Assembly (NCBI RefSeq): GCF_023822005.2
Contig: NZ_CP098806.1
Location: 3,286,001-3,350,000, forward strand
DNA length: 64,000 bases
Reading direction: 5' to 3'
From: Dyadobacter fanqingshengii
Lineage (GTDB): Bacteria > Bacteroidota > Bacteroidia > Cytophagales > Spirosomataceae
This document shows positions 9,137 through 17,647 of the stretch, in pieces (position 1 is the first letter of the stretch; each line of letters opens with the position of its first letter). The position numbers and the translations under genes were made by a program. The notes beneath the pieces were generated by a model, which worked only from the letters and a program-made list of their open reading frames with translations, ran no database searches and was not told where the DNA came from.

Positions 9137-9276
9137 AAAGCAAGAAGCAATATCAGCCTGAAAAGCAGCTCAACGGGGAGCAAATTGTAGAAAAGAAATT
9201 GATGGAGATGAATGAGCTGCTCTCAAAAGTGGATCTTTCCAAATTACCAAAGCGGCAGTCAGCCGGACAGAAATGA
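9133..9276 (+). CDS. Small basic protein (47 aa) coupled to DUF6934
   Basis: Small ORF of 47 codons beginning MKSKKQYQPEKQLNGEQ and ending in a Lys/Arg-rich tail. It is charged and probably helical in the middle (VEKKLMEMNELLSKVDLSKL). It starts inside the stop codon of the DUF6934 gene (ATGA at 9133-9136) and its own stop overlaps the start of the GH16 gene in the same way (ATGA at 9273-9276). The two overlaps, the uninterrupted frame and the non-random composition support a real gene. No function is recognised; a partner or antitoxin-like role for the DUF6934 protein is only a guess from context. Confidence 0.65.
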   Translation: MKSKKQYQPEKQLNGEQIVEKKLMEMNELLSKVDLSKLPKRQSAGQK

Positions 9277-10118
9277 AAAGATTCGCATTCCTCATTGCTG
9301 TCTTAACTGGCTTGGATGGGATACAAGCCTGCGCACAACCAGCAGAAACCCCAAAAGCGAAAGTCTCCACCTACGAGTTCGCCGCCACGCCATCCTGGCA
9401 GGATGAATTCGATTATTCCGGCAAGCCCGATCCCAAAAAATGGAATTACGACCTGGGTGATCATGGCTGGGGGAATAATGAGTTACAGAATTATACGGAT
9501 AAGGTCGAAAATGCAAAGGTTGAAGATGGATACCTGATCATTGAGGCCATCAAGGGAAAGTCGGGGAAAGTCAATTACAGCTCCGCCCGACTGGTTTCGA
9601 AAGGCAAGGGAGATTTCCTTTACGGCAAATTTGAGATCCGGGCGAAGCTGCCGAAAGGCCGCGGCACCTGGCCGGCAATCTGGATGCTGGCGAGCGAAAA
9701 TAATTATGGAAACAAAGGCTGGCCGGATAATGGCGAAATTGATATCATGGAGCACGTCGGGTTTGACCAGAACAAAATCCACGGAAATGTTCATACCAAA
9801 GCATTTAACCATTCAATTGGCACAAATAAGGGCAACAATGTAGTAGTTGAGACCGTCTCTGACGAATTTCATACATATTCATGCGAATGGACGCCGGAAT
9901 CAGTGAAGATACTGCTCGATGGGAAGGACTATTTTACTTTTACCAAAGAAGCTGGCTATGAATGGGCACAGTGGCCATTTGATAAACCTTTTCATTTAAT
10001 TTTAAACATTGCTGTTGGAGGCAATTGGGGTGGACAGAAAGGCGTGGATGACAGCATTTTCCCTCGAAAAATGGAGATCGATTACGTGCGTGTTTACCCG
10101 CTTGTTGAGAAAAAGTAG
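9273..10118 (+). CDS. GH16 endo-beta-glucanase (laminarinase-like), secreted
   Basis: Glycoside hydrolase family 16 enzyme of 281 residues. The catalytic motif NGEIDIMEHVG gives E155 as nucleophile, D157 as helper and E160 as acid/base. Other family blocks are NNELQNYTD, RLVSKGKG, GTWPAIWML, HTYSCEWTP and GGNWGG. The N-terminus has a signal peptide that probably ends at ACA-Q (residues 19-22), so it acts in the periplasm or outside. Family members cut beta-1,3 or mixed beta-1,3/1,4 glucans. Its start codon overlaps the upstream small ORF by ATGA. Confidence 0.92.
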   Translation: MKRFAFLIAVLTGLDGIQACAQPAETPKAKVSTYEFAATPSWQDEFDYSGKPDPKKWNYDLGDHGWGNNELQNYTDKVENAKVEDGYLIIEAIKGKSGKVNYSSARLVSKGKGDFLYGKFEIRAKLPKGRGTWPAIWMLASENNYGNKGWPDNGEIDIMEHVGFDQNKIHGNVHTKAFNHSIGTNKGNNVVVETVSDEFHTYSCEWTPESVKILLDGKDYFTFTKEAGYEWAQWPFDKPFHLILNIAVGGNWGGQKGVDDSIFPRKMEIDYVRVYPLVEKK

Positions 10119-10153
10119 CTTTGAAATTCGAGCGCATGGAAGTATCTTGCGCT

Positions 10154-11932
10154 ATGGATAATTTCGTTGTCTCGGCCAGAAAGTATCGTCCCGTCACTTT
10201 CGACTCGGTGGTTGGCCAGTCACATATCACTACAACATTAAAAAACGCAATCCGCACCAATCACCTGGCGCAGGCCTTCCTTTTTTGCGGGCCAAGAGGG
10301 GTTGGAAAGACCACATGCGCACGGATTTTGGCCAAAACCATTAACTGCCAGAACCTTGGCGATGATGTGGAAGCCTGCGGAGCTTGCGAATCTTGTGTAA
10401 GCTTTCAAAACAATGCATCATTCAACATTCACGAGCTGGATGCTGCTTCTAATAACTCCGTCGAAGATATCCGTAACCTCATCGATCAGGTTCGTTACCC
10501 GCCTCAAACGGGGAAGTACAAGATCTATATTATTGATGAGGTTCACATGCTTTCGCAAGCGGCTTTCAATGCATTTTTGAAAACATTGGAAGAGCCGCCG
10601 GGTTATGCCATTTTTATCCTGGCTACAACAGAAAAGCATAAAATCCTGCCGACCATTCTTTCGCGTTGCCAGATCTTCGATTTCAACCGCATTCAGCCGA
10701 AAGATATCGCTTATCACCTCTCCGATATTGCGAAGAAAGAAGGCATTGAAACAGAAAAAGAAGCATTGGAATTAATCGGTCAAAAGGCGGATGGCGGTCT
10801 TCGGGATGCGCTTTCGATGTTTGACCTTAATGTGACTTTCTCAACGGATAACAGGCTTACTTACGAGGCTGTGCTGGAAAATCTGCACATTCTGGATTAT
10901 GATTATTATTTCAAAATCACAGACGCGCTGACTTCCGGCAGCATTGCACGTTCCCTTGTTTTGTTTGATGAAATTTTAAGAAAGGGCTTTGACGGCCATC
11001 TGTTCGTGGTCGGACTTTTAGAGCATTTCAGAAATTTGTTGGTTTGCAAAGATCCGCAAACTGTAACGCTTTTGCAGGTTTCGGAATCAGCGGAACGAAA
11101 ATATCAGCAGCAATCTGCACTGGCTGATATGAGCTTTTTATTATCGGCGCTTAGCATTGCAAGTCAATGTGATATCAATTATAAATCGGCAAAAAATCAG
11201 CGGTTGCATGTCGAGCTATGTTTGATGAAGCTTGCTAATCTGCCCCATGTTCTTCAACTTTCCTCCCTTACCGCCGTTGATGAAACGGCAAAAAAAAAAG
11301 TTGAGCCCGAATTAAAACCCTTAAATCCTGATCCGGCAACGCCCGTAGAAGCCAAGACTAATGGAATTCCTGCCAACGGATTTTCAACCAATGGAAATCA
11401 TACGGATGCCCAGACGCGTGCAACCCAACCTGCACAGGCTCCGTCGAAGTTAAAAAATACCATCGCGTTAGCCCCAAGTGCGCCTAATGCAGATATAGCT
11501 GTTAAGGAATCGCCACAAGGAGAGATTGAAAATGCCATAGCCAATGCTCCTAATAATGCCATAAAGGACGCATTGTCATTAGAGACATTACAAACGCATT
11601 GGTATGAATTTGCCGAAAAACGGAGGATGGCAGGCAATTCAACGACGGAAGAAATCAGTTTAAACAAAGAATTCAAACTGGAAGGCACGACCATTGAAAT
11701 TGCTTTGGACAACACACATCAGCTGGAAGCAATGGCCAATGTGCGTTATGAACTGCTCACTTATCTCAAAAGCCGCCTTGACGCGCCAAGATTAGAAATC
11801 AATCCGCGTGTAGATCCCCAAAAAGTGAACCGGCTTCCTTACACACCGGCAGAGAAATTCAATTATATGGCTGAGAAAAATCCCTATTTGCTGGAATTGA
11901 AGCAAGCTTTGGGATTGGATGTAGACTTTTAA
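10154..11932 (+). CDS. dnaX: DNA polymerase III subunit gamma/tau
   Basis: Clamp-loader AAA+ ATPase subunit. From the preferred ATG at 10154 (MDNFVVSARKYRP, the usual family start) it has 592 residues. Visible are Walker A GPRGVGKTT, a zinc finger of four cysteines (CQNLGDDVEACGACESC), the Walker B region DEVHML and the SRC motif LSRCQIFDF. The C-terminal third holds a low-complexity Ala/Pro/Asn linker and a tau-like tail (ASN-rich, about residues 380-480) before a conserved end. An in-frame ATG at 10121 is less likely. The stop overlaps the convergent coaE stop through a shared TTAA. Confidence 0.95.
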   Translation: MDNFVVSARKYRPVTFDSVVGQSHITTTLKNAIRTNHLAQAFLFCGPRGVGKTTCARILAKTINCQNLGDDVEACGACESCVSFQNNASFNIHELDAASNNSVEDIRNLIDQVRYPPQTGKYKIYIIDEVHMLSQAAFNAFLKTLEEPPGYAIFILATTEKHKILPTILSRCQIFDFNRIQPKDIAYHLSDIAKKEGIETEKEALELIGQKADGGLRDALSMFDLNVTFSTDNRLTYEAVLENLHILDYDYYFKITDALTSGSIARSLVLFDEILRKGFDGHLFVVGLLEHFRNLLVCKDPQTVTLLQVSESAERKYQQQSALADMSFLLSALSIASQCDINYKSAKNQRLHVELCLMKLANLPHVLQLSSLTAVDETAKKKVEPELKPLNPDPATPVEAKTNGIPANGFSTNGNHTDAQTRATQPAQAPSKLKNTIALAPSAPNADIAVKESPQGEIENAIANAPNNAIKDALSLETLQTHWYEFAEKRRMAGNSTTEEISLNKEFKLEGTTIEIALDNTHQLEAMANVRYELLTYLKSRLDAPRLEINPRVDPQKVNRLPYTPAEKFNYMAEKNPYLLELKQALGLDVDF

Positions 11933-12537
11933 ATTGACCTGTCTCCTATCTTAAAAATGTCATGCAATTTCAAAACCTGCGGAATTAAGGCAGACTCTTC
12001 ATCATTATTGATAAAAAAATCAGCCACTTTTTTCCGATCCTCGTCAGAAACCTGCCTTTTCACAATAGCCCTGATCTCATCTTCACTCCGCTTGTCTCTC
12101 TGCAAAATCCTGCTTACACGCAATTGCAGCGGCGCTTCTACCACAACTACATAATCCAGCGAATTCCGGTCACCGGCTTTATTCATAATCGCAGCTTCCT
12201 TCACCACATACGGCGAAGTTGCATGATTTTGAACCCAGTCGGCAGTGTCCTGCATGACAACGGGGTGAATGATCGCATTCAGTTTTTTAAGTAAATCGTC
12301 GTTGTTGAAAACCAGCGAGCTTACATAGGAAGTATTATAACGACCTTCTGCGTCGTATGAGTCTCTTCCCAGGAGAGCAACAACGCGATTAATGATTTGC
12401 TGATTGTGATTGGTCAGCCATTTTGCGCGGCTGTCTGCATTGTAGACGGGAATTCCGAGACAGGAAAACAGCTTACAGACAACGCTTTTTCCGGATCCAA
12501 TTCCGCCGGTTATTCCAATTTGAAGGGGAAGGGACAT
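11929..12537 (-). CDS. coaE: Dephospho-CoA kinase
   Basis: Last enzyme of coenzyme A synthesis, phosphorylating the 3'-OH of dephospho-CoA. 202 residues, the normal length. P-loop GITGGIGSGKS near residues 8-18, followed by the family motif LGIPVYNADSRAKWL and the lid region with RDKRSEDEIRAIVKRQ. It is the last gene of a minus-strand run from nusB through yajC and the YbbR-like gene, 27 bp after the latter, which suggests co-transcription. Confidence 0.96.
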   Translation of the reverse strand: MSLPLQIGITGGIGSGKSVVCKLFSCLGIPVYNADSRAKWLTNHNQQIINRVVALLGRDSYDAEGRYNTSYVSSLVFNNDDLLKKLNAIIHPVVMQDTADWVQNHATSPYVVKEAAIMNKAGDRNSLDYVVVVEAPLQLRVSRILQRDKRSEDEIRAIVKRQVSDEDRKKVADFFINNDEESALIPQVLKLHDIFKIGDRSI

Positions 12538-12564
12538 GGCGGAGGAATGACGTTAGGATTAAAT

Positions 12565-13257
12565 TTACGGCGTGATCACATTAAGATACTGCGCGACCTC
12601 AAAACTAATATAAACGTCTCTGTGACTCACCTCCACCAAAGGTGAAACCGGAAGCGGAATGGGCAGGCTTTCGTCGAAATTGTTCTGAATTTTCGGGGTA
12701 GGCACAGCAACGCGGATTGTATCAGGGTATGAACGGATCAGCGAAATAGGCCCATCGACAGAAATAAGTGATGGCGACACATTGATAATGCTTGAAATTA
12801 CGTATCCGTCACGAATGTTAACGGCTGCGCTGTCGACACGGATAGGAATTATTTTCCTGATTTTTCGCTCAAAATTCAATTCGAAAGTATCGGCGATAAC
12901 GTAATTCACATGCAGATTGGGGAACAACTCTGTGATCTGGTCCGTCAATGTTGTCGAGTTGATAAAACTCGCTTCATTGGGGTTATTCACCTTGTAGATC
13001 ACCGGATTAGCATTAAAATTAAGCCACGATTTTTGTAGTAACGTCCAGCCATCGCCCGACACATTCACAGAAATTCTTTTGGGCAGAGGCTGCATGGGAA
13101 CGAAGGCCGAATTGTCGTATTCGATGTCCAGCGGATAATTGAGCTTGATCGAATAATTATCCTTGTTCAACACATTCATTAACCAAAAAAACGCGGCTGC
13201 CAGAATGCATACAAAGAAGGTCTTAACTTTATTTTGGCCTGATGGTACGTTACTCAC
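12565..13257 (-). CDS. YbbR-like domain protein, membrane anchored
   Basis: One N-terminal membrane helix (VKTFFVCILAAAFFWLMNVL) followed by an extracytoplasmic region with YbbR-type beta repeats (blocks around VNVSGDGW and VDGPISLI). In Firmicutes YbbR/CdaR proteins regulate the diadenylate cyclase CdaA; that role is not established here and no cdaA is in this window. The start is uncertain: the frame opens at a GTG at 13281 inside a hairpin, and the GTG at 13257 gives MSNVPSGQNKVK, a better N-terminus. 230 residues from 13257. Confidence 0.75.
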   Translation of the reverse strand: MSNVPSGQNKVKTFFVCILAAAFFWLMNVLNKDNYSIKLNYPLDIEYDNSAFVPMQPLPKRISVNVSGDGWTLLQKSWLNFNANPVIYKVNNPNEASFINSTTLTDQITELFPNLHVNYVIADTFELNFERKIRKIIPIRVDSAAVNIRDGYVISSIINVSPSLISVDGPISLIRSYPDTIRVAVPTPKIQNNFDESLPIPLPVSPLVEVSHRDVYISFEVAQYLNVITP

Positions 13258-13275
13258 AGCAAAAAAATTGAAAAT

Positions 13276-13297
13276 GCACACATCAGAAAATGTGTGC
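13276..13297 (-). terminator. Hairpin between yajC and ybbR-like genes
   Basis: Perfect 8-bp inverted repeat GCACACAT / ATGTGTGC with a 6-nt loop. On the minus strand it is followed by a T-rich but interrupted stretch. It may be a weak terminator or attenuator 14 bp past the yajC stop. Confidence 0.45.
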
Positions 13298-13310
13298 CGT
13301 TTATAATTAC

Positions 13311-13613
13311 TTACGCTGCAATGGTACGCGCAACCGCCGATTTATCCACCGTAAGCTTCACTCCTTTGTCCAATTCCAGCGTAACAGTTGTATCCTCAAC
13401 TGTGTAAACCCGGGCATGGATCCCTCCTATTGTAACGACCTGATCTCCTTTTTTAAGATTGCCAAGAAGCTCTTTTTGCTCTTTTTGCTTCTTTTGCTGC
13501 GGACGGATCATGAAAAAGTAAAATACACCAATGATACCAACCCACATAATAACCTGGTAAATCATGGCTTCTGAACCGCCGGACGCTGCTTGTGCTAAAA
13601 TGGAAAACTTCAT
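13311..13613 (-). CDS. yajC: Preprotein translocase subunit YajC
   Basis: 100-residue accessory subunit of the SecDF-YajC complex. It has a single N-terminal membrane helix (YQVIMWVGIIGVFYFFMI) followed by the family signature RPQQKKQKEQKELLGNLKKG and the conserved GDQVVTIGGIHARV. The protein sits in the inner membrane. It is followed by a hairpin and the YbbR-like gene, and preceded by the DUF1573 lipoprotein gene, an arrangement I know from other Bacteroidota. Confidence 0.95.
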   Translation of the reverse strand: MKFSILAQAASGGSEAMIYQVIMWVGIIGVFYFFMIRPQQKKQKEQKELLGNLKKGDQVVTIGGIHARVYTVEDTTVTLELDKGVKLTVDKSAVARTIAA

Positions 13614-13664
13614 TGTAATGGATGGATTAGTAAGTTGGTAACCTTTCGGTTGTGATAGGGAAAG

Positions 13665-14105
13665 TTAGTTGAGTGTATCGGGTTTGGGAGCTGCATTTAC
13701 AATTCCTCTTAACCTGAGCTCCGTATAAGCCGGCTCGGTGTTGGCATAAACCGTAATCGTTTTTACCTGCGGGCCAGTTTTGTTTTTGCTGTCGAAACGG
13801 ACCTTAATGCTAGCGGTCTGCTTTGGGCCGATGGGATCTTTGGGCCATTCGGGTGTGGTGCAGCCGCATGACGATGTAATGTTATTGAGTATCAAAGGAT
13901 ATTCACCATCATTCCTGAATTTGAAATCGTGCTCCACGACCACGCCTTCCTGAATGGTCCCAAATTCATAGGTCGAACTGTCGCTCAAAGTAAAAACAGG
14001 CATTTTTGAGTCTGCCTGTTTCGAATCTTCTTTGTTATCGCTTTTGGAACAACTGGAAAGTGTCAGTGCAACTCCCAATAAAAAAACCAATGATCGCATT
14101 TTCAT
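13665..14105 (-). CDS. DUF1573 domain lipoprotein
   Basis: 146-residue lipoprotein from the ATG at 14105: signal peptide with lipobox LSSC, Cys near residue 19, then a Lys/Asp/Ser-rich linker and one DUF1573 (immunoglobulin-like) domain with the marks F.LSDSSTYEFGTI, HDFKFRNDGEYPL and SSCGCTTPEWP. The paired SCGC cysteines are typical. The domain is widespread in Bacteroidota surface or periplasmic proteins, function unknown. The frame is open upstream to 14264 but that part overlaps the YtxH gene out of frame and is not used. Confidence 0.88.
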   Translation of the reverse strand: MKMRSLVFLLGVALTLSSCSKSDNKEDSKQADSKMPVFTLSDSSTYEFGTIQEGVVVEHDFKFRNDGEYPLILNNITSSCGCTTPEWPKDPIGPKQTASIKVRFDSKNKTGPQVKTITVYANTEPAYTELRLRGIVNAAPKPDTLN

Positions 14106-14115
14106 AAGCAATAAA

Positions 14116-14418
14116 TCAGCTGGCCTGTCCTTTGATTTGCGCCATGAGGCGATCCACATCTTCAAGTAATTTTTCAGCTTTTTCGCGTGCATCATTGACC
14201 ACACGCTCTCCCTCCGTTTTTGTAACATTGTCGGGCTGATCCTTTTTATCAACCAGATCTTCAATTACGTCTTTTAATTTTTCTCTGTATTTAGACAATC
14301 TGTATGTCAATTGTGTCCGCAGAACCTCTCCTTTATCAGGTGCATAGAGGATTCCCAGGGCAGCGCCTGTGACACAACCTGTCAAAAATGCGATTAAACT
14401 ATTGCTGGTCTTACTCAT
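14116..14418 (-). CDS. YtxH domain protein
   Basis: 100 residues: an N-terminal glycine-rich hydrophobic segment (LIAFLTGCVTGAALGILYAPDKG) that is the YtxH hallmark, followed by a long charged helix with heptad-like spacing (probable coiled coil). Family members are small envelope-associated stress proteins with unknown biochemistry. It sits between nusB and the DUF1573 lipoprotein gene, with a 35-bp gap after nusB and 10 bp before the next start, suggesting one operon. Confidence 0.85.
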   Translation of the reverse strand: MSKTSNSLIAFLTGCVTGAALGILYAPDKGEVLRTQLTYRLSKYREKLKDVIEDLVDKKDQPDNVTKTEGERVVNDAREKAEKLLEDVDRLMAQIKGQAS

Positions 14419-14453
14419 AACATTTGGTTTTAGCTGTAAATATTGCGGTCAGC

Positions 14454-15620
14454 TTATTTGTTATCTATCAATCCACGTCCGCTTTTTCTGATCACGCCTT
14501 CTTTGGCTAATTTAACAGAAAGAACGTCCAGGACGCCATTTACAAACTTACCGCTTTTTGGCGTACTGTACCTTTTTGCTATTTCAATAAACTCGTTGAT
14601 AGTTACTTTTACGGGAATTCCTGGAAAATGGATCAATTCGGCAAGTGCCGTTTTCAAAATAATCAGGTCAACCAATGCGATCCGGTCAAGTTCCCAGTTT
14701 TTAAGATGTTCATCAAGATATACATCATATTGGTCACTTTCTGCAACCACGATCCGGCAAAGTTCTTCAACAAAAAACCGGTCTTCCTCCCAATCTTTTG
14801 TTAATGGTGAGAGCTGGAAAGTAGCGCTATTGTCCGCTGATCTTAATGTTTTGATAGCCAGACTTCTGATTAACTCACTGTGATCGACCCAGTAAAGATC
14901 GCGCTGTTCCAGATAGTCAAGAGGCACTTCGTGCTTCAATATCACTTGTCTTAAAACATACTGCACAATGGCTTGGTCTTCTTCCGGCGTATGTGATGCA
15001 TTTTTGCAATAAGCTGTATATTCCTCATCCTTCCGCAAAGCTTCGCGATAGATTTTCCGGATGAGGTTCATTTCATTACTCCAACTGATACCGTTCCTGA
15101 TAATTTCTTCTTCCAGTGTTTTATCAGCCACCAAAACCTTTATAACACTGTTGGAATCGAGGCCTCCGTCTTTCGGAAATGGCGCCTCAGGATCGTCATA
15201 CCTTCTTTCACGGTCAATTTTTGCCTGATGCGAAAGCTCGATCAGCATGGATAAAACCCGGATAAAATCTACATAAATAGATTCTGTTTCATTCAAAACC
15301 CGGCGAACCATCTTCTCGCCATCTGAAATTGTTTGTCTGCTGTATGCTTCAAAAGCGCTCCTCGCCACTTTGATCACCTGCTCGGGAAGTTCCTCATCTT
15401 CATTGGGTTTCCCATGTTTGATAAATTCATCGAGGGTGATCGCAGCAAGCTTTCTCATTCCTGCCAATTTGGTTCTGTTCTGAGGCTCCATCGAATTGAG
15501 ATCGGGCTGGAAAGCCGCTTCAATGTGGTCTAAGGCCAGTAATCGGTTGGCATCTGTGGTAAGCTGACGGGCATAAAGCGCCTGAACCGCCTTAGTTCTT
15601 AATAATCTTCTATTCAGCAT
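14454..15620 (-). CDS. nusB: Transcription antitermination factor NusB, extended
   Basis: NusB domain at the C-terminus (about residues 250-380: LCRIVVAESDQYDVYLDEHLKNWELDRI, ALAELIHFPGIPVKVTINEFIEIAKRYS, KFVNGVLD). NusB binds boxA RNA with NusE (S10) during rRNA antitermination. Typical NusB has about 140 residues; this one has 388 with a long N-terminal extension starting MLNRRLLRTKAVQALYARQ, a form common in Bacteroidota. ATG at 15620 is preferred over the GTG at 15632. It heads the minus-strand run that continues to coaE. Confidence 0.92.
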   Translation of the reverse strand: MLNRRLLRTKAVQALYARQLTTDANRLLALDHIEAAFQPDLNSMEPQNRTKLAGMRKLAAITLDEFIKHGKPNEDEELPEQVIKVARSAFEAYSRQTISDGEKMVRRVLNETESIYVDFIRVLSMLIELSHQAKIDRERRYDDPEAPFPKDGGLDSNSVIKVLVADKTLEEEIIRNGISWSNEMNLIRKIYREALRKDEEYTAYCKNASHTPEEDQAIVQYVLRQVILKHEVPLDYLEQRDLYWVDHSELIRSLAIKTLRSADNSATFQLSPLTKDWEEDRFFVEELCRIVVAESDQYDVYLDEHLKNWELDRIALVDLIILKTALAELIHFPGIPVKVTINEFIEIAKRYSTPKSGKFVNGVLDVLSVKLAKEGVIRKSGRGLIDNK

Positions 15621-15864
15621 AAGCCGGAACACTAATTGGATAAAAGGTACAGTAAATCAAAGAACGTATCTGCATCTGGCAAGGTCGTTTGAATACTTTA
15701 CCCTGCATTTTTTGTTTAAAATTGACCGCAAAAATAGACTATTTTGTTTAGAATCGAAAAAATGAAATGCCGTCTTTTAATTTTGCAACGTTTTGAAACG
15801 ATAGGATGTTGGTTAGTTATTGCCCGTCCCGCATAGGAAAATCCGCAGTTTAAAATAATTTATA

Positions 15865-17646
15865 GTGAAAGCATTAAAGTACCTCAACCAGTACTTGTGG
15901 AAATACAAATGGTATCTGATCCTCGGAACCATTTTTACAATTATTTCTAACCTTTTTGGCATAATCCCGGCCCAGCTCGTGCGCTATGCACTTGATCTGG
16001 TGGTGGAGACACTGGACATTTATTACCTGTTCAACGGCGCTGCGCTGCAAACGGAGATGTATGACATTTTCGCTTTCAGTATTCTGCTATATGGCTTGTT
16101 GATCCTGGCCATGGCCCTTCTGAAAGGGATTTTCCTGTTCCTTGTCAGGCAGACGATCATTGTCATGTCGCGGCACATTGAGTTTGCGCTTAAAAACGAT
16201 ATTTATCAGCATTACCAGACATTACCGGCCAGCTTTTTCCGTCGCCATAGCACCGGCGACCTCATGGCGCGCATTTCTGAGGACGTAAGCAATGTGCGGA
16301 TGTATGTTGGGCCGGCATTAATGTACGGCATCAACCTCATCGTGCTTTTCTTCCTCGTGATTTCCTATATGCTCTCGGTGAGCACCAAGCTTACATTATA
16401 TGTTTTGCTGCCACTCCCGGTGCTGTCAATCAGCGTTTATATCGTCAACAGCATGATCATGAAACGCTCCCAGGAGATCCAAAAGCAGCTTTCCGGGCTT
16501 TCAACTTACGTTCAGGAGGCATTTTCGGGGATTAGGGTGATTAAATCATTTGTTCAGGAAAAACATTCATTTAATAACTTCCAGAAAGAAGCCGAAGATT
16601 TTAAGAATAAATCGCTGAGTCTTACAAAAGTCGATGCTTTCTTCTATCCGGTGATTGTTCTGCTGATCGGATTAAGTAACATTCTGGTTATTTACGTCGG
16701 CGGCCAGGAAATTATCAATGGAAATCTTACGCCTGGGAACATTACCGAGTTTATTTTATACGTAAACATGCTTACCTGGCCGGTAATGGCATTAGGTTGG
16801 ACCACTAGCCAAATTCAACGAGCTGCATCGTCGCAAACGCGGATCAATGAGTTCTTGAATGAAAAAACAACGCTGGTTTCTACAAAAAATATTGAAAAAC
16901 CGCTGGAAGGCGCGATCACATTCAAACATGTCGGTTTCACCTATCCTGATTCCGGAATCAAAGCATTGCATGATTTTGACCTGGAAGTAAAACAGGGAGA
17001 ATCCATTGCGATACTAGGAACAACTGGCTCAGGAAAGAGCACGTTAGCACATTTATTATGCCGCCTTTACGATCCGACAGAAGGCGAAATCCTGATCGAT
17101 AATATTCCGATGAAGGATTACGACGTGCATGCTTATCGTCGGCAGATCGGTTATGTGCCTCAGGATGTGTTCCTTTTTTCCGATTCAATTGAAAACAATG
17201 TGCGTTTCGGGACAACAGATATGCCTTTCGAAAGGATTGAGCAGGCCGTGAAGGATGCCGATCTGTATAACAACATTGTCGATTTTCCCCAGGGTTATCA
17301 AACATTGCTTGGAGAACGGGGCATAACACTTTCAGGAGGGCAAAAACAGCGCCTATCCATTGCAAGGGCCATTGCGCGCGATCCTAAAATACTGGTTCTT
17401 GATGATTGCCTTTCTGCCGTTGATACTAACACGGAAAACATTATCCTCAACAATCTGAAACGCATCATGGACCAACGCACATCCGTGATCATTTCCCACC
17501 GTGTATCATCCGCCAAGCTCGCAGACCGCATCGTAGTACTAGATGAGGGGAAGATAGTTGAACAAGGCACCCACACCGAGCTTATGGCACTTAATAAGGC
17601 CTATAAAGAATTGTACGAGAAGCAATTGGTGGCTGAGGAGGCGTAG
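15865..17646 (+). CDS. ABC transporter, fused permease/ATPase (MsbA-like exporter)
   Basis: Half-transporter of 593 residues with an N-terminal six-helix ABC exporter domain (first helix at about residues 15-35) and a C-terminal nucleotide-binding domain: Walker A GTTGSGKST, Q-loop YVPQDVFLF, signature LSGGQKQR, Walker B ILVLDDCLSAVD and H-loop ISHR. It would act as a homodimer in the inner membrane; lipid or drug export is possible and the substrate is unknown. The only well-placed start is GTG at 15865. It ends 1 bp from the stop of the convergent repressor gene. Confidence 0.92.
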   Translation: MKALKYLNQYLWKYKWYLILGTIFTIISNLFGIIPAQLVRYALDLVVETLDIYYLFNGAALQTEMYDIFAFSILLYGLLILAMALLKGIFLFLVRQTIIVMSRHIEFALKNDIYQHYQTLPASFFRRHSTGDLMARISEDVSNVRMYVGPALMYGINLIVLFFLVISYMLSVSTKLTLYVLLPLPVLSISVYIVNSMIMKRSQEIQKQLSGLSTYVQEAFSGIRVIKSFVQEKHSFNNFQKEAEDFKNKSLSLTKVDAFFYPVIVLLIGLSNILVIYVGGQEIINGNLTPGNITEFILYVNMLTWPVMALGWTTSQIQRAASSQTRINEFLNEKTTLVSTKNIEKPLEGAITFKHVGFTYPDSGIKALHDFDLEVKQGESIAILGTTGSGKSTLAHLLCRLYDPTEGEILIDNIPMKDYDVHAYRRQIGYVPQDVFLFSDSIENNVRFGTTDMPFERIEQAVKDADLYNNIVDFPQGYQTLLGERGITLSGGQKQRLSIARAIARDPKILVLDDCLSAVDTNTENIILNNLKRIMDQRTSVIISHRVSSAKLADRIVVLDEGKIVEQGTHTELMALNKAYKELYEKQLVAEEA

Positions 17647-17647
17647 G

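Noticed and set aside
13665..14264. Extended 199-codon frame of the DUF1573 lipoprotein gene
   Set aside because: The first 53 codons overlap the YtxH gene and would bury the signal peptide; start at 14105 is used.
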